Both the position numbers and the translations under genes were made by a program. This document shows, one piece after another, positions 34,384 to 45,962 of a DNA stretch of 64,000 nt. The stretch is from Viola odorata (lineage: Eukaryota; Streptophyta; Magnoliopsida; Malpighiales; Violaceae): the NCBI GenBank assembly GCA_963691705.1, contig OY829544.1:42615917-42679916 (forward strand), written 5' to 3'. The notes beneath the pieces are model-generated. The model was not told where the DNA came from. It was given only the letters and a program-made list of their open reading frames with translations, and made no database searches. The first letter of the stretch is position 1. Each line of letters begins with the position of its first letter.

Positions 34384-36394
34384 ATGAGAATGGGTAGACA
34401 ACTCACTCACATCACTACCCTCTTCTTCTTCCTCATCTTATTATCAATGTCATCTATTTTTATGGTAAATACTAAATAATTAAATTTTGTTTCTCTTACT
34501 ATATTGCGTCCCTCTTTTTACAATATATAGCAAATTAACTCCCTTGTTTCATTTTCTTCAGGAAATCTCTTGTGCAACAACAACAACAGCAAAACAGAAA
34601 ACCGAGCAGACCCCATTTTCCCCAAGAGCTTCCTTGCTCCGTCATTGGAACAACCAAATCGCAAACAATCTCCCAAAAATTCCTCCATTCCTCCTCTCCA
34701 AATCCTCTCCACTCACCGCCGTCGACTCAGCCATCCTCACCAAACTCGCCGCCGAAAACTCACTCTCCGCCCACCTCACCTCCTTCTGTTCTAAAGCCAA
34801 CCTGTTCTGCTCCTTCGATGCCCAATCCACAATATACCCTGCCACCTCCTCCAACCACGACCAGGACTCCAACTTCGCCGCCTATACCAGCCAACGCTTC
34901 TCTTTCTATGGCGCGGCGAGACTCGGCGGACGCGACTCCTTCAAGAACTACTCAAACGACAGAGTTAACATCGCCACCGACACATTCATCCGATACAGCC
35001 GCGATTCCACCGCCCACAGCGAGACATTCAACTCCTACGCCAACGATGCGAACATCGCAACTGAAAATTTCGGCAATTACGCAGCCGGATCCACCGGCGG
35101 GTCGGGTCAGTTCGCGCATTACGGCGACAGAGACAACGAGCCGGGGCTTCAGTTCACAACCTACGATTCCGACGCGAATAACCACAAGCTCTCCTTCACG
35201 ACCTACAGTAAGAGCACCAATGTCGGATCTGAAACTTTCAGCAGCTATGGGAAGAGAGGGAATGCGATTCCATCGGAGTTCATAAGCTACAGCGACGATT
35301 ATTCGAATCTGATAGATTCAAAATTCACAAATTACGGGGTGTTTGGGAATGCGGGGAATGATACTTTTGTTGGGTATGGGAAAAGTGGGAATAACCCAGA
35401 AAACGATTTCAAGATTTATGGTGCTGGTGGGAATTCTGGTGTGGATAGTTTCATGAATTACAGAGAGAACGCCAATGTAGGGGAGGATAGTTTTCGATCT
35501 TATGCCGAGAATTCGAATTCCGGGAAAGTGAATTTTGGGAATTATGGGAAAACATTTAATCGAGGGAATGATACATTTAAAGGATATGGGATTGGGTCGA
35601 AAGGTGTGACCAGTTTTGGGTTCAAGAATTATACATTTGATCGTTCTTTTGAGGTTTACAAAGATAAGGGAATCGTTCTCAAATTTGCAGAATACAACAA
35701 CAGTGGCATTTCTGCAAATAAGATATGGGTTGAACCGGGGAAGTTCTTCAGGGAATCCATGTTGAAACAGGGGAATGTTATGTCCATGCCAGACATTACT
35801 GATAAAATGCCGCAGAGGTCATTCCTGCCACGGTCACTCGTATCGAGATTGCCATTTTCTACATCGAGGATCGCGGAGGTGAAGGAAATCTTCCGCGCTC
35901 CCGAAAACTCGAGCACTGAGCACGTGGTGACCAACGCGATAAAAGAGTGCGAGAGGGAACCAAGCCAGGGCGAGACGAAGAAGTGCGTGGCGTCAATCGA
36001 GGACATGGTGGATTTTGCTGTCACGGTGTTGGGTCACAATGTGGTTGTCCGGACCACGGAGAATGTGAACGGGTCGGGTAAATACGTGATAATCGGAGCG
36101 GTGAGAGGGATCAACGGTGGAGAAGTGACGAAATCGGTGTCGTGTCATCAGAGTTTGTACCCGTACTTACTGTATTACTGCCACTCCGTGCCGAAGGTTA
36201 GGGTGTATGAGGCGGACATTGTTGATGTTGAGAGCAAAGCAAAGATGAATGTTGGGGTTGCCATTTGTCACATTGACACGTCAGCTTGGGGTCCAGAGCA
36301 TGGTGCCTTCGTGGCATTGGGGTCAAGCCCCGGAAAAATTGAGGTTTGCCATTGGATCTTTGAGAATGACATGACTTGGTCGACTGCTGATTAA
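34384..36394 (+). CDS. Polygalacturonase-1 non-catalytic beta-subunit-like protein (FXXY repeats plus BURP domain)
   Basis: Two exons: 34384-34464 and 34562-36394, with a 97-bp GT-AG intron in phase 0; about 637 residues, the usual size for the family. Exon 1 and the first exon 2 codons encode a signal peptide (TTLFFFLILLSSMSS), so the protein is secreted to the cell wall. About twenty FXXY tetrapeptides follow between residues 110 and 400 (FAAY, FKNY, FIRY, FNSY, FGNY and so on). The BURP domain (about 420-637) ends the protein and keeps its four CH motifs (CHQSLYPY, CHSVPKV, CHIDTSAWGPEH, CHWIFENDMTW). In tomato such proteins modulate pectin solubilisation by polygalacturonase. The frame is intact. 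I start at 34384 because of the signal peptide and the good donor site. Confidence 0.92.
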
Positions 36395-37657
36395 AGAAGT
36401 ATGTTTGTTTTGAAATTTGGAATTCTAATCGATGTAATCCATATCCATTTCCACGAGTGTTCTATCACTCTCATTTCTAACTCTTGTGTTCGCGTATTTC
36501 TTTGTTTTAATCCCAAAATCATTAATTATATGTTGGGTTAGGATTAATTCGGTTTATTTTTATCCCAAAATCATTAATCATTTCTTTATTCCTTTATTTC
36601 CAAGAGTGTTCTATCAGTTTCATCTCTAATTATATTGTTAGATCATTTGGATCAATTGAGCTCATACGCAATAATATGCAAAAGCAGAGTCTGAAACAAG
36701 TTTCACTGCAGCGATTATTTGGTTTGGGTTGGTTTGTTTTCGTATCTTGTGTAGTACATAATTGATATAGACATAAAGTTACAAAGATTGGTAAACCCAA
36801 CTAAGGAGCCAGAAACCACTAGACACAAGCAATAAAGAAAGAGATTCCAAATATTCCACACTTCAAAAGGAAAAATCGGCTAAATAAATATACAGTTCAT
36901 TGGCTGTAAATCGGTAAAGATATAAGAGTAAATTCTCGAGTTCACCTCCGTGTATCTAAAAGAAGAGAAAGGAGCTTACGGTTCTGATTTGGAAGAGACA
37001 AAAGCAAGCCATGCTTTGGTTCAAGTGGGTTGCTTGGTTTGTGGTGCGTGCTGGTGGTGTTTTGTCGAGTGTAATAAAGCAGTAGTACAGGCATATAGGT
37101 AGAGCATGCTTGAGCATTGTTTTGCAGCTTTGAGTGAAACCCAAGAAATGCATGCTTATCATCAAATTGCTATAATTTGGTATAATTTGGTACTACTACT
37201 ACTATTACTACTCATCTTTATGACCATTCATCAATCATAGATGATCAAGAAGAATGGAATTTTCAGCAAAGTGGATTGGGACATTTGGACCACACTTAAT
37301 TATCTATGTTGTTCCCTTCAAAAATGGCAATTTCTCAATGATTTTCTCTTTTTATCACCATTATTGCTGACTGTATATACATTATATACTTTACTATGTG
37401 AAAATTTAAATAAGTACTTGCGACCCTAAAAGAAAAAAAAAATTGTATAGCCACCTCACAATGTCGGCAATTTATTTCTTCTGACTAAAGGGAGTGTGAT
37501 TGAATTAAAAGCAGTCAAACAAACTCAATTTGGTCATCTACCAGCGCACATTTATCAACAATCTGGTCAGAAAAATTAAAGGTGTCCATTACTTCCAAAA
37601 AGTTTAGGATTATTATTTGTTTATATATAATTAATTATAAGGTTGCATAGCATCAAG
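36395..37657. other. 3' flank of the BURP gene and intergenic sequence
   Basis: No gene is supported. A local duplication is visible: GAGTGTTCTATCA and ATCCCAAAATCATTAAT each occur twice (about 36455/36604 and 36510/36560). The minus-strand frame 36956-37165 has no recognisable content. Confidence 0.5.
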
Positions 37658-37729
37658 GTCGTTGTAGTATAGTGGTAAGTATTCCCGCCTGTCACGCGGG
37701 TGACCCGGGTTCGATCCCCGGCAACGGCG
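37658..37729 (+). tRNA. tRNA-Asp (anticodon GTC)
   Basis: 72 nt including the discriminator base. Acceptor stem GTCGTTG pairs with CAACGGC, the D-arm contains TAGTGGTAAG, the anticodon stem CCCGC/GCGGG encloses CTGTCAC with anticodon GTC, and the T-arm is GGGTTCGATCCCC. There is no intron. A 3' T-run follows about 10 bases downstream (TTTTAATTTTTT), fitting a Pol III terminator. It looks functional. Confidence 0.96.
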
Positions 37730-38136
37730 AGAATTTTAATTTTTTGCAATGCCTTCGTTTTTGGTATTGGATGGGCCTGGGCTCCAGCTTTAAGAATACC
37801 ACAAGTGAAGTGTTGCGTCATCGTTACTTGGGCCAGATCACTTTAAGAAAAACATTTGTGTAATTCGGAATGTGGCCCAGTTTAACCCGAGTCCCGTTTC
37901 TTCAACTTCTCTTTTGACCAAAAACCAGTTTTAACTCTAGAAATTTTATTCACTATACTACTATTTATTCATAAAAGAGGTTTAAAAGTTTAGGAATTTC
38001 TATTATGGATTGAACTCGTGACCTATTTCATAAAAAAATATTCACTTATCAATTGGATTATAATTTGTGCGCTTAGTTATTTTTTGAATGATATATAATT
38101 TTTTTAATAATAATTATTAAATCCTTGACTTATATA
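37730..38136. other. Intergenic sequence, no gene seen
   Basis: Includes the tRNA terminator T-run and otherwise AT-rich sequence. Nothing else supportable. Confidence 0.5.
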
Positions 38137-38396
38137 CTCCCTTCGTCCCCAAAAGGATGACGTTTTAACTTTTTCTTTTACTGTTTCGGCATGTATCTTA
38201 AAACGGCCGGCAGACTCACTATTTGAGACAATTTTGCCCCTAATTTTTTCTGGGAAGTACGTTAAGGATTAACGTACGTTCAAAAAAAAATCGAAATTTT
38301 TTGGGGGTCAAATAGTGCCTCATCCGGCCTCCTCGATATTCGTTCTCTACTGAATATTGGGATGCGAGGAAGTCATCCTTTTGGGGACGGAGGGAG
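38137..38396. mobile_element. Stowaway/mariner-type MITE 2
   Basis: 260 bp with ends CTCCCTTCGTCCCC and GGGGACGGAGGGAG, TA on both sides (38135-38136, 38397-38398). It shares GGGAAGTACGTTAAG and CGAGGAAGTCATCC with the other copies. The longest and best-preserved inverted repeat of the four MITEs. Confidence 0.88.
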
Positions 38397-39151
38397 TAGT
38401 TTCCAGTCAGTTTTTTTTTTCAAGTGGCTCCAATCCAATCAGTTGCGGGCTTACAAAATTGTTTTTGAGGGATTTAAATTTAATAATAAAATTTTAAAGA
38501 GATCTAAATGTTAATTGAAAAAAGATAAATATTTAAAAATCATTACATAAAATCAAGAAATTTGAAAGAACACGTGGGAAAACTAAGCTTGCCCCCTCTT
38601 CCATGTGGTGCCCATGTGGCACTACGTGTACTAATGAGACATTGATATATTTCGTATGTCATATTATTTTTTAATATCGGCTGAATAAAATAGTTCATCC
38701 TAGATTCCTAGGTAAAGAGATGTTTCTAAAAAAAATCTCAAAAAAATAATCAAAAAAACCAAAAATGCTTCTAATTCTTTTTATTTATTTAATCATAATT
38801 GTGCGGTCAACCAACTTCTAATAAAGGCAATTTTTTTAGTTCAAAAGGGTCATGTTTTTTCAGTGTTCGAGGCAATGTTTTGAGTACAAAAGTGAGTTTT
38901 GACTGTGTTACAAAGTGGGCAGATAATAATAATAATAATAAAAACTAAATCCCCACACACACGCAGCGCATACACACTTACTTATTGGACACATTTTCTT
39001 TAATGTGTAGGTTTGGAATTAAACACAAACAAACGCCAAGAATAAAAAGAACAAGAAAAAGTAAAAAGAAAAAACAACCTGGGGCAAGTTAGGCAGTTGG
39101 TGGAGCTGGATATGATGGAAAGGTAGAGTCAAACTTTTGGTTGATTGAGAT
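38397..39151. other. Intergenic sequence, no gene seen
   Basis: AT-rich, with a short (AAT)n run near 38925-38941. No gene, RNA or element boundary recognised. Confidence 0.5.
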
Positions 39152-39618
39152 TAGGAGTGGTAAAATGGGCGGACGGATATTTATGGACCATTTTCATTTT
39201 ATCCAATAAATAAGCTGGATGGACTAATTTAAGTTTATTTAATAAACGGACGGACAAGATCCGTCTATCTAAATTAGCGGGGTTTGGACGGGTTCCCGTC
39301 CAATAGTAATTTTTTTCTTGGAATTGAAATTTTTTTTTGAAATAATTTTTTTTTGAAAAATAATGTTTTTTAAAAACAAAATTGAATTTTTTTTTCAAAA
39401 AATAAGAGCTTTTTTCTAAAATTAATATTTTTTTTAAAAATTAAATAATAAACGGACAGACGGGAACCCGTCGGGTTTGTCCCGTCTGTCCATGTATATA
39501 GCGGGACGGATTTGACCCGACCCGTTTATTAAATGGGACAAAAAATATTGTTCATATCCCATCTAAATTTGGACAGACGGGTCGAGCATAAGGACGTCCG
39601 TCCATTTTGCCACCCCTA
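39152..39618. mobile_element. Non-autonomous hAT-like element
   Basis: 467 bp with inverted ends: TAGGAGTGGTAAAATGGGCG on the left; the right end, reversed, reads TAGGGGTGGCAAAATGGACG. The 8-bp flanks ATTGAGAT and ATGGAAAT match at six positions, a decayed target duplication. Inside are many CGGACGG, GACGGG and GACCCG repeats. No transposase. Confidence 0.7.
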
Positions 39619-39668
39619 ATGGAAATGATTGACTATAGGAGAGAGGTCTGCAAAGAATTTGCTTGATT

Positions 39669-40029
39669 CCACTAAAAAAAAATTAAGAAATCATATATCG
39701 ACGGAAACAATTCCGTTGCAAATTTTACAATTTTGAATGGAATTTTCGTCGAAAAATTTAAAAAAAAAATTACGCCAAAAGATTTTAGTGACGAAATTCC
39801 AATCTTTTGCGACGAAAAAACCGTCGCAATAAAAAATAGTTCGTCGAAAAGTATCTTTCTTTGCCCCCGAATTGTGGCGTGAAACTCTTTCGACATAATT
39901 TTTCGTCAAAAAAATACGTGTGGAGCATTTGTGATGGAAATTTTATCGCAAAAGCTTTCGACGGACACTCTGTTGAAATATTTGCTTATTTGCGATGGAA
40001 TTTCCGTCGCGCTAGTCCCTTTTTAGTGG
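39669..40029. mobile_element. Candidate small CACTA-type element
   Basis: The ends read CCACTAAAAA and TTTTTAGTGG, a 10-bp inverted repeat containing the CACTA signature. Between them the motif GCGACGGAA or its reverse TTCCGTCGC, often decayed, recurs many times, as in the subterminal repeats of CACTA elements. No clear 3-bp target duplication was found, which lowers confidence. Confidence 0.5.
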
Positions 40030-41579
40030 TGAAATCTTTTCCGCCGTAAATGTTATCAGATAAATTAATATATGAAATATATAATTAACTATAATAAAAT
40101 GTTAATATATTTATTCAGTTTATATATTAACAATTTAAATTATTTAATATATAAATTAATATGTGAATATTACTTAACTAATAATATTCACTCCCCAAAA
40201 ATAATTAGAAAATATATGGTAATATGTAATCCAAATTAAAAATATTTATTAATTATGAAATATGTTAAATTAAATAAACTAATTTGATTTTTTTATACTA
40301 AAATTTAATGTATTAATAATTTCTAGCTAAAATTTAATTTTTTATACTCTCAATTAATGTATACTAATTAAGTTACTTAACATACAAATTAATATTCATA
40401 AAATTTGGTCAATAGTGTCAATGGTTTTCCTTGCAAACTTTGACCGGTCATAACTTTGGTTTTAGATTGAGGTGAATTTTTTTTTCACGGATCCCATTTT
40501 TCAAGTTCTACATTGTCCCAAATAGCCAAAACCAACGTCTTGTTTCCTAAATCTATTGTTTCCCCACTGTTTTTTAATTTTTTTACCGAATATCACGTTT
40601 TTTGTCTTTGCTACTACTTTTTTTGTCAATTTCTCATTTTTGGTCTTCCGAAGGTTATCCATATGTAATTTTAGTTCGGTTATGGGATTTTGGATTCAGG
40701 TTTTGGGTTCGGGTCAGGGTTTGAGGTTTAGGTTATGTAGTATTGAGGGCTTAGTTTATGAAGTTTGGGATTTAGAAGTAGTAATCGTCCATATTAGTGT
40801 GTCATTTTGTAATTATATTTAGATTTAATAAGTATCTATATTATCAATATATGATTTGAGTTTCAAGTACGGGAGTATGGCTTCGGGGTCTAAAATATAG
40901 AGTAAATATATGGGAGTATGTGGTATGAAACTTGGGATTTGATGATAAAATATAATTTATTTATATTTTGAAAAAAATATGCTTAGTTTTAATTAAAAAA
41001 TATTTACTATTATTGAATAAGTGTCACAATAGAATATTATGTTTACTTTCTTAAAAAATATAGTTAAAATCCTATAAGTGAACTTTAGAATTACTAAGAA
41101 GGTTAGGATTCTTAATAGAGGGTCTCTTTAAGAAACTTAATTATGACCTTTGGTATGTCTTTACAGGGAATTTATTATTATCTGATCTTATTAATCATTT
41201 GTTTGTTTAATGTTTTGATTGCATTATGTTTTAGTAATTAGTTCTTATAAAAACCCCTGTTTGTTTACTTATTTATTTTTATCTGATTTTCGTCTTGTTT
41301 TAAGCCTACTCATTCTCTGTGGATCGAACTTCTTACCATTATTTGTAAATTAATAAGTTGAATTTATTTTTTAAGAATTCAACGAGGAAGCACAATGCTG
41401 CTAAAGACAAGAATACTAGTAAAAAACGGCAAAAAAAAAAACAACACAATCAGATTTTGATAAGTCAATGAATCTCCCATCACAAGTATGGAAAAATAAT
41501 TTACATGTTATTAAAGTTGAGATTGCAAATTCATATCATGGATATTTTTGCAATATGTTAGTTTAAGGATTTGCTTCTT
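40030..41579. other. AT-rich intergenic sequence, no gene seen
   Basis: No supportable gene. A short piece near 41315-41365 (CTCTGTGGATCGAACTTC) resembles the end of a plant LTR, like the one in the Athila LTR near 19190, and may be a relic. The rest has no recognisable structure. Confidence 0.4.
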
Positions 41580-43295
41580 GGTGCAGACTTTGGCTATAGA
41601 AAATGACCAAAGCAATTTGACCTATAATGTGCTAGTTGGAGAAATTGGTTTGGCTAACTTGCAACAAACATCAACAACACATCCCGATCAGTCAGCATGT
41701 CCTTCATCACAAGTATGTTCTTTTATCATATGGTAGAGCATTGTATGTAGATGGCATGTAGGTTCAATTCGGTTTATTGTGCTTTTATTATTATTTTATT
41801 GTAAATGAATCAAATTAATTTAATACATAAAGAACAATCTTGTTAGTTACTAACATATTAATGGCAGCTTCCTCTAAATATAGAAGTAGGTCGTTTACAT
41901 GGGTAGCCAAAAGACTCATGTTTCAGAACATATTGTGGCTGCTACAAAGGGATGAAACTAGATAAACTCACTAAAAGGGGCAAGCAGAAGTTGTGTGTGA
42001 AGATTGGCCCTGGAGCTTATGCGGCACCGGAGGGTAAATATACACGTGACTTGAGAAATTATTTTAGGATCAGTGGTTCGCAGCTCTACCGGAGCACCTA
42101 CTATGAAATGGAATGATATTCTTTTCTACTACAGTACCCAACTTTGGACATTGATTACAGTAAAAAAAAATGGAGATTATATTTATATGTTGCACTTTTA
42201 CTTATGATTTTATGTTTGACTTGGTACTTACTCTATGTAGGATATTTCGAAGTGAGCGATGGTAGTCCTAAGAAATTCATCATATTGCAAGAACAAGGCA
42301 AGTTTAAAAAAGACACTCCAACTCAGAAAGGTGACAAGTTTCGGAGATATTGTTATGAAAGAATGCAGTCTGTGTACCAGAATTGGAAATGTAGATTGCA
42401 TAAGAAGTACAAAAAGTATGAGACTAATGAACAAAGGATTAAGAACAACCCAGACATTAAGCCAACAATTAACATTGAATCGGTCACATGCTGTCACTCA
42501 CACATCAACTGGGCCAACTCCTTTTCATGAGGTGGAATGTCGAATGGTATGAAATTATATATTATATCCTTCAACAACTAGGTTAAATCAAGCATTCAAC
42601 TATTACACCTGAGTAACAATTAATGGGTTCATGTAGATTTATAAGTCAACATTTAAGATGCCTACTGGTTCTAAGTTATGGAAACAAACTCATAGTAGTT
42701 CAAAGAATCTAACAGGTGGTATGACGAAGCATCCCAAAATCCCTTTGTAAGTCTATTTCTGCATTTGCAAAAATAAAACTTTAATAACTTGCTGATTATT
42801 GAAAGCATATATCCATTTCTTCATTTGTAAAAGTAAAACTTAATTTCGAATTGTTTCCTCTTAGAATACAATGTGTACTTCTGAATAAGAAAGGGTAGAA
42901 GTTGATGCACACAACCCAGCCACCATTGATGAATTTTATGTTCAGACCGTTGGAAATAAGTCAGGAAGTATATGTGGAAGAGGATCTGGTTATAAGCTAC
43001 TCCCTCTGGTCTCAATTAATTGTCCAGATTGTTACAGTAACATTCAGTAAACCAAACACTAAAAAGTCAAATAAAGTGTACAGTAACATTCCGTACAAAG
43101 TGGACAATTATTTGAAACCGGAGGGAGTACTAAATAAGTACCCAGGACTGCCAAAATCAGCTAAAATACAAGAACCTGAAGATAAGTTGCTGATTATGAG
43201 AACTGTTTTAAAATTCAAAATGCTCGTTTTGATGCACAAGAGGCTAAGATGGTTGAGATTAGAAAGCTTATGGCTACAATGCATAAGGTATGAAT
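41580..43295 (+). pseudogene. CACTA (En/Spm)-type transposase gene remnant (Transposase_24-like)
   Basis: Fragments in several frames follow the order of plant CACTA regulatory-type transposase genes: a region KRGKQKLCVKIGPGAYA near 41975-42025; YFEVSDG then YERMQSVYQNWKCRLHKKYK near 42240-42410; NEQRIKNNPDIKP near 42425-42465; THTSTGPTPFHEVECRM near 42495-42545 in another frame; then ICGRGSGYKL (42970-43000) and a coil QNARFDAQEAKMVEIRKLM (about 43215-43275). MITE 4 is inserted within it. There are many stops and no ends seen. Family assignment is from remembered family character only. Confidence 0.5.
43000..43127. mobile_element. Short Stowaway/mariner-type MITE 4
   Basis: 128 bp with ends CTCCCTCTGGTCTCAATTAA and the reverse at the right (ccggagggag), TA on both sides (42998-42999, 43128-43129). 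A second internal pair of inverted repeats is formed by ACAGTAACATTC on each side. It splits the CACTA transposase remnant. Confidence 0.8.
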
Positions 43296-43400
43296 TGACA
43301 TACCCATCTGAAAAATAACCTTCATCATCTTCCTCTTAGTCTCGTAACTCATCACCACCGTACACCTCACCTGCATCAAAATTCAAAATCTACCCCACTA

Positions 43401-43411
43401 ATTCACAATTG
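43401..43411. repeat. Left target-site duplication of LINE (ATTCACAATTG)
   Basis: The same 11 bases recur directly after the poly-A end of the LINE at 45530-45540. Confidence 0.85.
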
Positions 43412-45529
43412 AACAGGAAGGTTTTCTCGTAAAATTAGACTTCGAGAAAGCGTACGACTCAGTGGAATGGGATTATTTGGACGAGGTTATGCGACATATG
43501 GGGTTTAGCGTCAAATGGAGGGGGTGGATAAGACAATGCTTAAAAACATCTAAGGTTTCAGTCTTAATCAATGGATCTCCTACGTCGCAGTTCAGTGTAG
43601 AGCGTGGGCTGAGGCAAGGATGCCCAATGTCGCCCTTCCTATTCAACATAGCTGCGGAAGGATTAAATCAGTTGTTCAAGAGAGCGAACGACAGGGGCCT
43701 GATACATGGAATTGGAAACGAGTTAGCAGGATGGAGAATAACTCATCTATAATTCGCAGACGATACGCTCATCTTTGCAAGGAATAATGAAGAAGAAATT
43801 CAGCATATCAAAGGCATTTTAAGATGGTTTGACAGTTATTCGGGCTTGAAGGTGAACTTCCACAAAAGCTCTCTTGTAGGAGTGAATATTTATCAGTACT
43901 CAGGAGAAGCTTTAGCTAGACGCGCGGGGTGTAAGTACGAAACAACTCCGTTCAAGTACCTTGGGTTATACGTTGGTCTTAATATCAAGAAACTAGGGAG
44001 TTGGGAGTTTCTTCTGCAGTCGCTTCGTAAGAAGTTAGCGACCTGGAAAGGCGCGCTGCTCACGTTGGGAGGGAGACTTACTCTGGTAAAGTCTATGCTT
44101 CGTAGCATTCCTATTTATAATATGTCCATTTTTCAAATGCCCCAGGAAATAGTGAGACAATGCGAGAAAATAATGAGGAGGTTTTTGTGGAGCGGGGACT
44201 TGGGTCGACGAGGCTTCGCTAAGGTGAATTGGAAACAGATTATGAGGACTAAGGAGTACGGCGGGTTGGGGATCGGCAGTCTCAAGGTGCGTAACGAGGC
44301 GTTTCTTACGAAACTTCTTTGGTCAGTGCTGCAGAATGAGGATAAGGTTTAGGTAGACTTGGTTAGGAAACAATATAACGTGCACTCAGTGAGTGACTTG
44401 TGGCGAGACGAGGGGGGTCTAAGATCTAATGTCTGGGGTAGTGTTATCAAGGTCTGTGGACATAATAGTGCTTACTTTGATTTCGGGACTTCCAATTGCA
44501 AGATCGACCTTGGCAATGGGGAAAGATGGAAATTCTGGTGGGACACTTGGGCGACTAACATTCCGTTAGCTATAAAATATTACCGTTTATTCAATCTAAC
44601 GACAAATCGCATGGGGGCAGTGGCTAACTTTGGGTCGTGGAATGGAAATACTTGGCAATGGAATATAGGATGGAGGCGAGATCTGTTTGAATGGGAAAAA
44701 GACGCAGCAAGTGACATGTGTGCTTCGCTAATTGTTCCAAAGAGAGGCATGGACATAGGAAAAATTACATGCCAGTTGGAGTCATCAGGGAGGTTTACGG
44801 TCAAGTCCTTTGGCCTAGGAGTCGAGCAACTACAAGGAGGAGAGGTCAAGGAAGCTCTAAATGCAGTTTGGACTAAGACAGTCCCTCATAAAGTAGAACT
44901 TTTCACTTGGTTAGTTCTCCAGGAAAGGATAGCGACTAAGGTTCTGCTACAGAGATGTCGAATGATGGTCGACGAGGACAGCAAGTGTAGCCTTTGCAAC
45001 GTAAAACCAGAATCTACTAATCATTTGTTAATTCACTGTTGCAAGATCGACGAGGTATGGGAAGGGATAATGCGTTAGCTAGGTATTAGCTGGGTTCGTC
45101 CGAGTACAGTAGAGGAGCTATGGAAATGCTGGTCTACTTTACTACCTTCTCAGAATCAAGAGGCTCGAAGGATGTGGAGGACGCTCCTATATGCGACATG
45201 GTGGACTATATGGCTGCTGCGCAACAGGGTTATATTTGATCAAAGATATTTTTGTTCCACAAGATGCTTGAATCAGATAGTTGTGTCATGGAGGAATCGG
45301 ATTAGGATCAGTGATACTTCATTCCCATACAGTAGCTCCCAATTGTAGGTCTCGCCAGCTTGGCTTCTGACCTGGGGAACATGAATATATATCGTATTTA
45401 ATCCCCGCATACGCATCTTCTTTGTATTGGACCTGTTTTGCTTTTGAGGTGTGGCTACTTCTGGTAGCCATCTTCCTCTGTTTCTCTTTCTCTTTAATTT
45501 AATATCATTGCATTGCTTATTGAAAAAAA
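43412..45529 (+). mobile_element. 5'-truncated LINE with intact target duplication, ORF2 broken
   Basis: It starts inside the reverse transcriptase (LDFEKAYDSVEW) and continues through GLRQGCPMSPFLFN, the FADD active site (43758-43769), KSSLVGVN and FKYLGLYVG. The C-terminal region follows (FWWDTWATN; CSLCNVKPESTNHLLIHC zinc-binding motif; WTIWLLRNRVIF), then a short 3' tail and poly-A at 45523-45529. Three in-frame stops break it: TAA near 43750, TAG near 44350 and TAG near 45076. The RT and zinc regions are homologous to the LINE at 56182-61690. An 11-bp target duplication flanks it, so the insertion limits are certain. Confidence 0.9.
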
Positions 45530-45962
45530 ATTCACAATTGGTCTCTTTTCTTTTCTTATTCCCATAAAATACTACTCCCTCCGATCCCCAATAAATGTCG
45601 TTTGGGGGCTGAGCACAGGGATTAAGGAATCACTGTTCTCTGTGTTTGATTACGATAATGCCCTCCAATAATTACCTATATATCTAAACTGCCACTATTC
45701 AAGCTTGACCTACTCGCGATGGCTTCCCAAAATTTTTGGCAAATCCCTTCCAAATTCTCTGTGATTAACCCTCCCAAATTTGAGAACCCTAATCCCTCAT
45801 AAATTTTGAAATCGTTCCCTTTAAATTTTTCAGTTTTTTCACCTAAATTCGAAGCTATCAGCTCACAATGCTCTCTCACCTCCTCTATTCATATTCCCAC
45901 CCATCCTGGTCAATTTCTAATGCTCTAACATTTCTGTTTCGATTTGCTTTGTGGGAAGAACA

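Noticed and set aside
34572..35285. 237-codon plus-strand frame rich in proline, serine and threonine
   Set aside because: It overlaps the BURP gene in another frame and simply reflects the repeated FXXY coding pattern.
36956..37165. Minus-strand frame of 69 codons downstream of the BURP gene
   Set aside because: No domain, no promoter or splice signal that stands out, and AT-rich surroundings.
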